NCBI GenBank assembly: GCA_024195585.1
Contig: SWBL01000205.1
Coordinates: 27,675 to 91,674 of the forward strand
Direction of reading: 5' to 3'
DNA from: Aureobasidium sp. EXF-3400
Taxonomy: Eukaryota; Ascomycota; Dothideomycetes; Dothideales; Saccotheciaceae
DNA: 64,000 nt
The notes below the pieces were generated by a model. The model did not search any database. It had not been told where the DNA came from and worked only from the letters and a program-made list of their open reading frames with translations. How positions within the stretch are numbered: the first letter of the stretch is position 1; every line of letters begins with the position of its first letter. The position numbers were made by a program, and so were the translations under genes. Shown here in pieces: positions 12,105-22,343 of the stretch.

Positions 12105-12336
12105 AAAGAAGCAATGAATGGGACTAACGCGACGAACGAATTAGGGAGTAAAATGCGGGAAAAGATAACATCAGGCGTTCTTGTGAAGGCTGGCTGTGTT
12201 TGTTGCTTGGGAGGCTGCAACTCGATCGCAAAAGTTGGTTGAGTGGCTATGAAGAAGAAATCGTTTGACATTCGTGGCTATAGTTATTGTTTTAAGCAGG
12301 CGATTGCTTTTGTTGAACCAAGCAGAGTTATTTCGA

Positions 12337-12910
12337 CTAGTTTGGGTACCCATTCTTGTCAACAGGGTTGGCGGGACCTCCTCTCTGACCCAGAACGCCG
12401 GCAACGTCAACTTCCTCTTTTTTCTGTGATTTGATCTCGTCCCTAGCCTCCTTTTGCTCTTCCTTCTTGCGGTCCAAGTCAGAAGCCAGGTCGGGCGCTG
12501 CTCCAGAGGCTCCCGGCTTTTTGTCGACGACATCAGCTACCTTGCCTTCACCCGGGGCAGCCATCTGTTGGGCGTCAAGTTCTTGGTTCCTGCCAACGGA
12601 TTCGTGTGTTTCGCCCTTGGTCTCTTCGCCAGGGGGAGCACCACGGATGCCGCGAGCTACTGAGGTGGGGGTGGCCTCGGATTGAGAGTGTGCTTGCTCT
12701 GCGGGGATACGCTTGTCGCTGTCGTGTGTTAGTTGGAGGAAGGGAAGAGTCAATGGATCAGGTTGCGAGATACATTGCGGCAGAGTCATCTTGTTGGTTT
12801 GCTTGGGCCTTTTCTGCGGGCTCTTTGGTGGCAGGATTGCCAGCAGTAGTGTATGCTGCGTCCAAGTTGGGCTGCGAAGGACCCTTGGGATCGAGGCCGG
12901 AGGAAGACAT
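12337..12910 (-). CDS. Disordered hydrophilic protein, conserved in ascomycetes, unknown function
   Basis: Two exons (12774-12910 and 12337-12718, 55-nt intron with CTAAC branch point) give 172 aa from MSSSGLDPKG to the ending NPVDKNGYPN. The protein is rich in Gly, Ala, Glu, Lys, Asp and Gln, almost without aromatic residues or Cys, so it should be intrinsically disordered, resembling hydrophilin/LEA-type stress proteins in composition. That resemblance is inference only; no domain is recognised. The start at 12910 is chosen because the exon joins the downstream frame with good splice signals; the open frame beginning at 12789 is intron sequence read through. It is convergent with the transcription factor gene. 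Confidence 0.75.
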
Positions 12911-13251
12911 TGTGATGTTGTGAAAGTGGTCTGAGTGTGTACGGTTGGACTTTACGAGACTATGGCAGCAATTGAATGTATTTTTCTCGAGAATATAGCA
13001 GGGAACGTAATAGAAGGGCTACTCTTTCCTGATAAGAAGAGCAGCAAGCTGTTGGTCGTCGTCGCGCTGGCGGTTTCGTCCCGCGTGCATCGTCATGCTT
13101 CCCCACACAAACACCACCAGCGACGTCATGGCTCATCATGAGCTCGAGATTGTCTACCGCGTACAAAGACCTCTTCTTCTCACTCATTTTTCACTTAACT
13201 CTGCTCAATCTGAAATTCACACAATCTCACACATCATAACACACCTTCACA

Positions 13252-14270
13252 ATGGCATCTCGCAAGGAAATCATTAGCAAGATCTACAAGATCGTCCCTC
13301 CCATGCTCGAGAGCTTCCACAAGGGTATTTCGAATCTCGTCCAAAACTCTACACGAAACTCAATTAACTTTTTTATCTAACAGGTCAGCTCGGCCGTGTG
13401 GCTGTCATTGGTGGTAGCGAGGACTACACTGGTGCTCCCTACTTTTCCGGTATGGCCTCTGCAAAGCTGGGTGCCGACATGTCACATGTCATCTGCGAGC
13501 CTGGCGCCGGCCAGGTCATCAAGACCTACTCGCCCAACCTGATGGTCCACCCCTACATGCGTCAGAGCAAGAACATGAAGGAGGGCGAGACCATTGACAA
13601 CATCTCGAAGACTGTCGTTGAGATGCTGAACCGTCTGCACGTTGTTGTCATTGGTCCTGGTCTTGGTCGCGATGAGGCCATGCAAGAGACTTGTGCCCGT
13701 GTTATCACTGAGGCTCGCAAGAAGGGTATTCCTTTCATCGTCGATGCCGACGGTCTGTTCATCATTCAGAACAGACCCGAGTTGGTCGAGGGCTGCACCG
13801 AGTGTATCCTCACACCCAACGTTGTCGAGTTTGGCCGTCTGGCAAAGGCAAAGGGCATCGACCCCAATGGTGACCCCACCAAGCTGTGCGAGGAGTTGGC
13901 CAAGGCATTCGGCGGTCCTACCATCATTCAGAAGGGTGCCAAGGACTACATCTCCAACGGCAAGGTCACCTTCGTCAACGACAACGAGGGCGGTCTCAAG
14001 CGTTCCGGTGGTCAAGGTGACACCCTGACCGGTTCTCTTGCAACTCTTCTCGCCTACAGAAAGGCCTACCACGAAAAGCTCTGGGACCACGAGAACGACC
14101 TGTCCGAGCCCGAGACTCTGGCTCTGGTTGCTTACGGTGGCAGTGCCATCACAAGAGAGTGCTCGCGCCTCGCATACAAGGAGAAGGGTCGTTCGCTGCA
14201 GGCTGGCGACTTGACCGAGCACGTCCACACTGCCTTCCTCAACACAATTGGCGAGAAGACAAAGATCTGA
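13252..14270 (+). CDS. ATP-dependent (S)-NAD(P)H-hydrate dehydratase
   Basis: Exons 13252-13324 and 13384-14270 (59-nt intron) encode 319 aa of the carbohydrate-kinase-like fold (NNRD/CARKD, yeast YKL151C). The enzyme uses ATP to dehydrate S-NADHX and S-NADPHX, damaged hydrated cofactors, working with the NAXE epimerase. Visible hallmarks are the N-terminal [18 protein letters not shown] loop, the VIGPGLGRD segment, the [11 protein letters not shown] strand and the catalytic/nucleotide-binding GGQGDTLTG motif with Asp237. Length and motif order match the eukaryotic family from residue 1, so the start is well supported. There is no obvious targeting peptide. Confidence 0.93.
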
Positions 14271-15586
14271 GCATGTCGCCTGTAATGACTTTGACGGCTT
14301 GATACACAAAATATCCCATTTACCCTTATTGTAATGTAGCGTTCGTATCATGAAGAGAAATGATCATGACCTTTCTTACCCAGCATCGATTTCGCCTTCC
14401 TGTATAAAAGTTGTGCAAAGTTTGTGCAGTGCTAAACGAGCATAAGGCCTAGTGCCACTGCTGGAGCTGCTTTTCGGATAAAGTTGATCACAGTCCTACA
14501 ATATATTTCGGTCTCCCTTGACATGCCAATCGCTATCTGTTCTGTGTGGGTCTGAAAACATGTTCGTTGAAGATTGTGGTTGTTGTCGCACTATCGCATA
14601 GCAGAGATGAACGTGATACCAGCATCTGAACTTTGGCTGTACGCGGCGATGTTCTATAGTCGATAGACCTCGACCGAGCCATATCTCGAGGATATTTCAA
14701 GCACCTTAGTTCTTCAGATAGTTATGCCATGTATTCGAAGGTGCAGCTAATTAGGGATTTGGACTTGTAGTGTGGTGAACAAGCCATTGACAGTTGGAGC
14801 AGGGTCACCACCTCAGCAACGGCTGAGACCTTGGGAGCGGCGCCGTTGAGGCTCTGTGATCTATACGACCGAAGAGCCTCAGGATACATCAATGTTATCG
14901 CGCGGTGCACACGCTGATTCTCTGTGCAACCAGTCAATACGTGCGTAGTACTTTCTTTGATCGCAACAGTCTGCGATCCTCGGAGTAGGTCCGACGAGCT
15001 CTTGACGCTCCAGGAAAAGGCCATTTCGTGCTTTGCCCTAATGAGGACGTAGAGGCTCCATATCGCGATGCTCAACGGCCTTGAGCAGCATCTTAGGCGC
15101 GTCACTATGCAGTCAAGTTCCTGCCAACAGTGGGAAACTAAAGCCAAGAGGTGAGGTTTAGGAGTGCAGATCGTGGAGAAAAGTCCTTTAACACGTTGAT
15201 CCTAAAGAGAATAGTGGAACCGTAGGTACGGTCCGTCAACTCACCATCAATGACCGTAAGACGTTTTCGGGCGGTCCTCGACTTGCAAGCTTGTATGATC
15301 AGCGAAGAAACCATCGAAACCCGGTGGTGGGCTTGTAGAGCAAAGAAAAGACACGGTGCCCTTCGGGTGCAAATGATCCTGGTTTGATGACGCTTCAGGC
15401 TGATCGACGATTCCGACATGCGAACAGCTGAGGTGTGTCCGTGGATTAAAAGGTGCACATCCCCATGTTTCTCGCTCGCGTAGGGTATCGAACATAGTTA
15501 CTCGACTCTTCCCACTCTACACACCACCGGCTGCCTAGCTGCCACCAATCAAGATTTCAAATAAGAACAGGAACAAGAATAAGAAA
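14271..15586. other. Gene-poor spacer
   Basis: 1.3 kb without a supported gene. Open frames at 14722-15147, 15138-15458 and 15247-15495 (all -) overlap each other, have no domain and no splice-linked extensions. A TATAAAA lies near 14403 but no coding start fits it. Confidence 0.45.
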
Positions 15587-15900
15587 ATGGCCGACAAGGT
15601 GTACGTTAGAACTTGCTCACCATCCAGAGCTTTAGGTATAGGTAGATACTGATTTGAGAACATTGCAGTACCCAGAATGCACCCGATGTCGCAAAGGAGC
15701 CATTGCCAACTGGTCGCAACCCACTCAACGGCAACCCAGGCAACGCATTGAGCCAGCGCAGCCCCACGGACACCCAAGCAGGCGAAGACGGCAAGAAGAC
15801 AGGAGATTCCAGCCTGAAGATCAAGATCGAGCTGGATTTGGACGTCGAGGTCCACCTTACTGCGAGAATCAAGGGTGATATTACCATTGGTCTTTTGTAG
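15587..15900 (+). CDS. Small conserved fungal protein (81 aa), unknown function
   Basis: A 14-nt first exon (15587-15600, M-A-D-K plus two bases), a GTACGT donor, a 68-nt intron ending GCAG, and a second exon 15669-15900 give 81 aa. The first part is polar and probably disordered (TGRNPLNGNPGNALSQRS); the last 28 residues form an alternating hydrophobic/charged segment (LKIKIELDLDVEVHLTARIK, then GDITIGLL) that should be beta-rich. I believe small proteins with this kind of C-terminus are widespread in Pezizomycotina, but no function is known to me. The other possible reading of exon 2, and the opposite strand, lack this pattern. Confidence 0.7.
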
Positions 15901-16250
15901 AGCATGTTTTTGAAACCAATAATGATTGAAGAACGGAAACTATACATGATGGAGGATAGCGGCTTGTAGATATCACGAACTCTAATTTTGAAGACACTGA
16001 ACAACTTTGCGCATTTCACGAACATCCGCTAAGACCACAGATCAAGTGATTATGCGTGACTATATCGAACGAGCTAAAGGCGTCCATCATGCGAAATCAT
16101 TTCAAGCAAATGACATCACGGAGATTTCGCGGGCACGAAAAAACCGTATTTGCGGGTTGCGACTCGAGCAGGTACATAAACAGACCTTGGGAACCTCCAC
16201 AGTGACAGCTGTCCCTCGACGCCCAGAAGTCGATACCTCCATCTGGATCT
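15901..16250. other. Spacer
   Basis: 350 bases between two + strand genes; presumably the 3' end of the small gene and the promoter of the next. Nothing else recognised. Confidence 0.5.
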
Positions 16251-17351
16251 ATGGTCTTTGGGATTCTCACAGCCGTTGCGGCATGTCCTGCCATCATCGG
16301 CACGACCGAGGCCATCCGACAAGGACAACGTCAAAATGCTCGCGAAGAACACCGAGGACGAAAATCGAACTTGACAATCGCTTTGCCGGTCAGGAACTCC
16401 TACAGCGAACAATTCGATGGTGCGATGGTCGTGTTGAAGGATAAAAAGTTGTACATCGACACGAACCACAGCAGACTTGGCGTCAACATGGCTCATCCTT
16501 TTTCGGGATATTATCTACCTGTACCATGGATAGGCGACGCGTGGAAGAAAGCAGGTTTCAGGAATGGCGAAGGAATGGTTACTACTATTAGCGATGATCC
16601 ACCCTTCTTGAATTGGGTCTATCTGGACAAAGATACATATGAGGTCAAATATGGTATACGTGTCGAAGCGGAACCCCATCTTGTTGGCCCTTGGGACTGT
16701 ACTCCTATTGACCGCCGTTTGACTTTCGAGGGGTGGGAAGGGTTCGTAATCGTACAAGAAGACGAAGAAAACGACCTCTGGGCACTGTATTTCGATCGCG
16801 ACGATGACGGCTTGCGAGGCGAAGGCAAAGTCGGCACACAAGGCAAGAGAATGCTTCTGGCCGAGGTCTCGAGAAAAGAGATGCGAAGAACAAAGTTGAC
16901 CTCGGACGAGGAAAGAATCACACGAATTCGCGAGCAAGCAGATAAGGAAAAGAAGCGAGCGCAAGCAGAACTGGAAGTCACGCCAATCGCACCTGCAGAG
17001 GAAGAGGCACCACCTAACCCAGGGTCACAATCTGCAACCAGCACTGCGATCGAGATACCGAAGCCCGAAACCAAGACCCCTGAAACTCATGATGACACTA
17101 TAAGCACACCTATCGAACAAGGTCTTTCCAAGTCTCTCGATTCTTTGCACATTGGATACAACAGCAAGATCTTGAGTACAGATCCTAGGACAGAGCAAAA
17201 TGAAGCCCAATCCAGAGCAGGACTAACAAGTCACCACGACAATAACTCGAGTGAATCCGTCTATCAGGAGTCCTTACAGTCGTCAAGCTCGTTTCACACC
17301 GCCAGCTATGAGATGTCTTCTGAGACTCAAACTACTACTACAACCTGGTGA
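16251..17351 (+). CDS. Conserved fungal protein of unknown function
   Basis: A 366-aa single-exon gene. The N-terminus (MVFGILTAVAACPAIIGTTE) is hydrophobic and could be a signal anchor or membrane-associated helix. Residues about 40-220 look like a compact folded domain with many Trp, Tyr and Asp residues (DGAMVVLKDKKLYID, FSGYYLPVPWIGD, WALYFDRDDDGL). A Lys/Arg/Glu-rich helix follows (about 220-245), then a Ser/Thr/Pro-rich disordered tail ending in a run of Thr and Trp. The family is familiar from other filamentous ascomycetes as a hypothetical protein; I assign no function. The start is the first Met of the frame with the conserved N-terminus. Confidence 0.8.
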   Translation: MVFGILTAVAACPAIIGTTEAIRQGQRQNAREEHRGRKSNLTIALPVRNSYSEQFDGAMVVLKDKKLYIDTNHSRLGVNMAHPFSGYYLPVPWIGDAWKKAGFRNGEGMVTTISDDPPFLNWVYLDKDTYEVKYGIRVEAEPHLVGPWDCTPIDRRLTFEGWEGFVIVQEDEENDLWALYFDRDDDGLRGEGKVGTQGKRMLLAEVSRKEMRRTKLTSDEERITRIREQADKEKKRAQAELEVTPIAPAEEEAPPNPGSQSATSTAIEIPKPETKTPETHDDTISTPIEQGLSKSLDSLHIGYNSKILSTDPRTEQNEAQSRAGLTSHHDNNSSESVYQESLQSSSSFHTASYEMSSETQTTTTTW

Positions 17352-17958
17352 CAGATTGACGATCCGGGATCGAAGGACCGTGACCTTCTCGCTCATAATA
17401 GGCCATCAAGCTAGCTGTGGAACCATACGGTCGTTTTGCCATAGTTGACCTCGGGGGGAACCCGGCACAAGGCGAAGTTGGTTCATCAAAATCGAAGTGG
17501 CGGTCGATTTACAGCATCTATATGGCATACTGGTCTTGGGAGCGCTTGCCTCGCTCATCGTGATACGTTTCTGGTAGAATTGCCAACAGGCCTAACCATT
17601 TCCTCCTCAGGTTCGCACCTTCCCAAATCACCTGCAACAAGATCCTTTCGTACGTAAAAGTTTCGATAAGGCAGAATTTATGTCAGGCGCTATTCGACAA
17701 TCTATACCAATTTCCACCGTGCGCGGCCACCAAGCTTCATTCGGTATGCAGCCAAGGCAAACTCGTATATAAGACCATACTTGGCTTGGGCACAAGCTTC
17801 TGCAATAGTCTAGACCGCTCACTTCTGATAAGAACAAGCGAGATACTTAGATCAGAAAGTCGCCAGTTGACATAGGAAAGTCTTTGCAATTCAACTTTTA
17901 CCCTCCACAACTTGCCAACACAAACCTCACCATTTCTCAGAAACACAAAAAAATAACA
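17352..17958. other. Spacer with TATA element
   Basis: About 600 bases before the small cysteine-containing gene. TATATAAG at 17766-17773 is the best core-promoter candidate for that gene, about 190 bases upstream of the chosen ATG. Confidence 0.4.
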
Positions 17959-18360
17959 ATGAATTCGACCACGATCAATTCAAACATGACCAACTCAACC
18001 TCCAAATGTCCTGACTTTCTCGAAAGCCCACCCAACATGACAACCTTCAGCTTCTGCGCTCTAGGCTCCTGCGGCAACAACACAGCCATCATGTCTCTCT
18101 GCTGCAACGGCGCTCAAATTGTGCCTTACTACTACGACTCTGGCTTCCCTGATCCGCACAACGAGATATTTGGCAATGCTTCATGGTGTCATGTTAGCAA
18201 TGAGTCTAGCCTGGCTTGGAGCAATTGTGTCTCGTCACATGGTGGACAGGGTGGCATGTGTGGCTTCTCCAAGGGGAATGGTGCAGGGAGAATGTCGAGT
18301 GAGCTTGGTGGTATGATGGGATTGGTGGGATTGGTTGTGCTCATGTATGCTATGCTTTGA
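17959..18360 (+). CDS. Small cysteine-containing, C-terminally hydrophobic fungal protein
   Basis: 133 aa from the ATG at 17959, preceded by an A-rich leader; the frame is open upstream to an ATG at 17884, but that extension looks like leader sequence. The protein has an Asn/Ser/Thr-rich start, eight cysteines (CALGSCGNN, SLCCNGAQIV, NCVSSHGG, GMCGFSKG), several N-glycosylation sequons and a hydrophobic end (MMGLVGLVVLMYAML). The end could be a tail anchor or a GPI-type signal, but no N-terminal signal peptide is visible, which makes GPI anchoring doubtful. The function is unknown; homologues of this type occur in ascomycetes as uncharacterised membrane or surface proteins. Confidence 0.65.
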   Translation: MNSTTINSNMTNSTSKCPDFLESPPNMTTFSFCALGSCGNNTAIMSLCCNGAQIVPYYYDSGFPDPHNEIFGNASWCHVSNESSLAWSNCVSSHGGQGGMCGFSKGNGAGRMSSELGGMMGLVGLVVLMYAML

Positions 18361-19365
18361 GTGTGTGGAACATGATGTTATCAGGATTGGAAGCTGCAAA
18401 TATCTTCAAATCTGCCCAAGGAGCGTCCATTTTCGCGCAGGCTCGATTCGGACGCACTCGCTTCGCAGTGCGACAATCTCGGTCTGCTGCTATTTTACCT
18501 TATCATCGAGCTCCAAATAACTTGTATGGTTTGGTTGGCGAACGTACGCCTGTATACCAAGAGTTGTTGGATCTTGGTGGAACCATCTCGTAGACAATCC
18601 AAAGTCGATCCCTATAAGATATGCTCACGTTTACGTGTTTCAAGATGACGACTATATTGCTGCTTGTTGTAGATATACGAACCAAAAACGAAAGTTGTTG
18701 CCTCGAAGCAGAAAACGTAGGGATGGTGAGTAGGATAATGGAGTCGGATATGGACTATTATATGTTTATATATATATATATATTTGTGCGAGCGGCGGCT
18801 GAGCATATGATGCCACGTTCACCTGAGGACTCGCAGAGAAATGTGTCAGGGGCGGTTCATTCTTCAGGAAAAAAAGTATCCTGTCGTTAGTGTCAGGAAC
18901 ATATCAGGGCAAGATGTCAAACAAGTACAAAAACAAGAACAAAAAAGCAGATGCCGTGAGCGACTAGATAAACGAATGACTAATCAAACGATGGTTCCAA
19001 ACGAACGACCAAGAATCGGGTGCGTTACCACTACACCACCACGGCTTTTTTTGCTTGTTGGCAGTCACCAGAAAAGCTGCAATATAATGTTTGATGGTTA
19101 GAGTAGCGTGAAGGAGTTGGTATGAGCAAGTTTAGGAAGGTGGGTCATGAGGCTCCCGACATCGAGCGAAGCGGACTTCGGACTCAGAGCATCATAAATG
19201 CACATTATAGTGATCCAAATACGAAGGGACAGCATGGCCGGGAGCGATGAAGAAAAAGGGAATGCATATTGTGAGATGCATGGAGTAAATCTAGGGAATG
19301 TTGACGAAGAGCAGCGCTTCCAACCTGCAGTACCACCCTTTCCGATGTTTCGCAAGTCGAAAGTG
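18361..19365. other. Spacer with a TA repeat and a tRNA-like relic
   Basis: About 1 kb without a protein gene. It holds a (TA)n microsatellite around 18768-18784 and the decayed tRNA-like element listed separately. Confidence 0.5.
18953..19045 (-). pseudogene. tRNA-like relic (A-box and acceptor ends only)
   Basis: On the minus strand, GCCGTGG (19045-19039) pairs with TCACGGC (18959-18953) as a 7-bp acceptor-like stem. It is followed by an A-box (TGGTGTAGTGG) and a D-arm with a GTGT/ACGC stem. A TTCTTGG anticodon-like loop (CTT, Lys, if read literally) sits on a stem with three pairs and two C.T mismatches. No B-box or T-arm is present, so the element should not be functional. It is most likely a decayed tRNA, though chance similarity is possible. 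Confidence 0.3.
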
Positions 19366-20567
19366 CTATGAGCTGCGCTTGAAAGGCCACCACCACTTTT
19401 GCTGTCCTGTCTGGTTGGTTTTTGGAACCCACCATTTGAACTGTTCGTCCCACTCCCACGTCAGTTCATCTTCTAAGCGCCTCTGGCAAGTCTGCGCAAC
19501 GGCTCTGGAGCCAGCGAATAGCGGGTGGTGTAGTCTTGCTCGCTTGTCGCTTTGAGTCTTGAGATTTTCATAGTTGCTGCCGAAGACTTGCAGCAGTACC
19601 TCGTGCAAGCCTGCGTCCCCGTGGACTCGCCGAGTAAGACTAGCTCGGATATTTCTACCGATAATTTGTAGTCCCCAATCTCTGGATACCACCGTTCGAT
19701 GGGACGTATCAGATCTTCAAGCTGACGGGTCAGATCTTCGCGCTTTCCAGGAAAATCGATGCCTGCCCCTAGCGTTGCGTTGCGAAACTCTCGTAGCGCC
19801 TCTGCAATACCACAGTCCTCTTCTACTAAAGCCACTGATATACCTCCTAAGCTGTAATCAAGGGCCAGGTACATTTTCGGCGGATCATCTGGTTCCCTCT
19901 GGTCGGGTATTGTGAAGCCGTCATCATGGCATTGACCTTCGAGACCATATATTCCTGTTATGGTAGTCGATGCCCTTCTCGTGCCCAAGTATCTTAGGCC
20001 AAGAGATTCGACAGATGTGCTCAATATGTTATCGAGCCATCCTTGATAGGGGAAATGGAAAGGACTGCTGATGATTACATCTGCCAAAGGTTCTTCAACA
20101 TAAGCTTCTGTGGCTCCCTTTAAGCCTTTGAGCATCCATGTGATAGCTTCGGCGTCATGGTCCACAGATTCAGCAGCAGTCCATGATGGTAGGTAACCTT
20201 GGAGAAACATGAAACCCAGCGATCCTTGGGTCGGCTCAGATGGCGATACTGGCCTGTAAGGTTCGGCACTCGCTGAGCGCATAATCTGCTTGTATGCGAG
20301 TCCCCCCTCGAGCTTGACAATATCAGTCGAACTGCCATTGGCATACCAGATGCTTGCTGTGCTACGAGGCAATAAGTCAGTGATTTGTATAAACAGTATC
20401 CAATCCGGCTCTACCCACCCATAGTCGAGGGCCAGATGGAAGCCCACACCATACTCAGCAGTACCGCTACAAGACACACTTGAACAGAAAAAGAATAGCA
20501 TGAGAAACATGCTGTACAGCAACAACCATTTCATGATGATGCCATGATTTGTGAATTTGGACCACAT
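19366..20567 (-). CDS. Secreted Hsp70/actin-fold-like fungal protein, broken by a 1-nt frameshift
   Basis: The protein starts with a signal peptide (MKWLLLYSMFLMLFFFCSSV from an internal Met; the first Met is at 20567). It continues into an Hsp70/actin-like ATPase pattern: LALDYG joined across a 57-nt intron (20362-20418) to TASIWYANGS, then VIISSPFHFPYQGWLD, MYLALDYSLGGISVAL and VLLGESTG. After GESTG the frame is wrong. The expected C-terminal part (DAGLHEVLLQVFGSNYENL, then HHPLFAGSRAVAQ) lies in another frame and ends at 19366. One base missing from the run of four C at 19617-19620 (plus strand) accounts for this, and the total is then a multiple of three (381 aa). It is either a recent pseudogene or an assembly error. 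The fold is inferred from motif resemblance. Confidence 0.6.
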
Positions 20568-20953
20568 ATTACCACCTCCAAGTGTGCCAACCTTAGCTCC
20601 GAAGAAGCGTAATCGTCAAGCAATCTGGAGTCAAGACTTGTGTGACAAGTTTCTTGGTTTGAATCTCGAACTTCTTGTCTGTATGAACGGATGTAGTTCT
20701 TTTGGGATCAGAACCATTTTGTATTAGAATAAGGCCACCTGTTCCCCGAGTCAGATGTTGCAGCCTTGCCCAACATAAGCGCCAGAGCATTGAGAGTACC
20801 AAAATATGAAGGGCTAAACGCTCGAGCGAGTCATTACAAAGAGGCTGAGCTATACGATTCACACAAACGAAGGAGCATATACTCGCCTGCAAATCTGAAT
20901 ACCTCTATAGAAATAGCGATGTGTCGCGACGGAGAGAAACCGTAACATAGCCA

Positions 20954-21725
20954 TCACAAGCCATAGGTTCCGGACAACTTGAAGGTCTTCTCATCTTGGT
21001 CCCAGTTGACTTTGACACCGTCGCCTGTCAGTCTCAAGGAGCCATATCTGATCTGAAACATAATCAGCATGCTTCGCTCTTCAGAGCGGCTGTGTAAAAC
21101 TTACAGAAGCACTGATGTGGTCGATACTGTTTTCGAAGTCGTTCATGTCAATCTTCTCCTGCTCCCATGGCTTCTTCGGCTTCTCAAACCCAAAGAGCTT
21201 GTAGAAGACATCCTCGTGTGGCACGATACCAGTGTAGCTCCGTTTGGTACTTCCTTTCTTGCAGCTTGGCTGCCACTTCATCTGCTTCTTGATCTCTGCT
21301 GCGCACACATCTCTTGTCTTCTTTGCGCGCTCGGCAATTTTCTCTTCACTCCAAACCTCACCAGGACTGGCGCCGCTGCCGCTCTGTTGAAGCGCTGACA
21401 GCTGAACCTGAAGATTGAAAGCATGTTTGGCGAGGTCTTCATGCGACAGCGCGAGCAGAGACTCTAATGTGTGCGATGCTGCTGTGTGGGCGTTAGATCA
21501 AATTGATGTGCTGTAATAGGCATGTAATAGGCATGTAATAGGCATGTAATAGGCATGTAATAGTCTCATATTTGTCGCTGACACGGGCGCGCTTCGAGGG
21601 CGCTGGGGAGAAGTCGGAGTTGTCTTCCGACCCAGACGCGTTCTCGTCACGAGTTCGGCCTGTAGTTCTCCATCAGCACAAGCTATGAACGGCAAAAGAG
21701 AGATGTTTTTACGCTTTGGGGGCAT
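20954..21725 (-). CDS. Conserved fungal protein, unknown function (four exons)
   Basis: Frame-consistent exons on the minus strand are 21713-21725, 21585-21659, 21105-21481 and 20954-21052, giving 187 aa. The N-terminus is a basic, acidic-serine-rich tail (MPPKR, RDENASGSEDNSDFSPAPSK) typical of nuclear proteins. A helical segment follows (LESLLALSHEDLAKHAFNLQ), then a C-terminal conserved block (EIKKQMKWQPSCKKGSTKRS, VFYKLFGFEKPKKPWEQ, SIRYGSLRLTGDGVKVNWDQ). Introns 1 and 3 (53 and 52 nt) have good signals. Intron 2 (21482-21584) uses a weak GTGTCA donor and contains an 11-bp tandem repeat, so this part is the least certain. I do not recognise the family. Confidence 0.65.
21513..21563. repeat. 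11-bp tandem repeat (4.6 copies)
   Basis: The unit GTAATAGGCAT is repeated perfectly four times from 21513, with a partial fifth copy ending at 21563. It lies within the predicted second intron of the four-exon gene on the minus strand. The unit length is not a multiple of three, so copy-number changes would only be tolerated outside the coding sequence. Confidence 0.9.
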
Positions 21726-22343
21726 CCTGTCATAGATTGTGAAGATTCCGGAGGAAGAAATTGCTCGGAAGAAGACAAGGTGCGATGCCATGCTCTAGGT
21801 AGCAACCACGAACATTGCGCCTCCACGTGTAGCACTTTAGCAAAGCTTTGACCCGTGGTACACCAGGTGGTATACCATTGGTATACCATTCCTCTCAACC
21901 ACCTCGCGAAACACGTCTTCATACTGTCTCAGAAGGTAAGCAGACCTATTCTCAGTAGGTTGAGAACTTTGTAGAGCCATCCACCGTCTACTTCAAGATC
22001 TGGTTGAACACTGTTTGAACACTGTTCAGACCATGTTTAGACCTTGATACTAGGGTGATAGAACCATGCTTGAGCCCTGTTTATCGCTTGCTCGAATACC
22101 GTAAAACTTCGCTTGGCCTGACTTTCCATCCAGCAACCCTCATTCCCTGATAGAGACTGATTGCCATTGCCCCAAGTTCTCGAGTCTCGAGTCCCAAGCA
22201 CTACTCCATCTTTTTCTGCTCAAGCACGCGCTCGATCACTGCTCAAGCACACGCTCAAGCACCTGCTCAAGCAGCAGCGTCCGACTGACCCCGCTTTTCC
22301 TAATCTCAACTCACGAAGAAAAATTTTCATCCTCATCTTCCTG
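21726..22343. other. Divergent promoter region with short degenerate repeats
   Basis: 620 bases between the divergent four-exon gene (-) and the MYND gene (+). It contains a duplicated GGTATACCATT (21868-21890), a duplicated TTGAACACTG near 22003-22024, and the GCTCAAGCAC repeat listed separately. Confidence 0.5.
22218..22275 (+). repeat. Degenerate GCTCAAGCAC repeat cluster
   Basis: Four copies of GCTCAAGCA(C/G) lie within about 58 bases, roughly 70-125 bases upstream of the MYND gene start, spaced by related CG-rich words. They fall in the probable 5' leader or core promoter. They could bind a regulator or simply be simple-sequence slippage. Confidence 0.6.

Noticed and set aside
13482..14351. 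289-codon open frame on the - strand
   Set aside because: Antisense to NAD(P)H-hydrate dehydratase, where codon bias keeps the opposite frame open.
14722..15495. Three overlapping - strand open frames
   Set aside because: Overlap each other in different frames, no domain, no consistent splice pattern.
15535..15855. 106-codon - strand open frame
   Set aside because: Antisense to the 81-aa gene, whose sense frame and splice signals are better.
18768..18784. TA-rich tract as a possible origin or transposon target
   Set aside because: Simple dinucleotide microsatellite with no flanking duplication or element.
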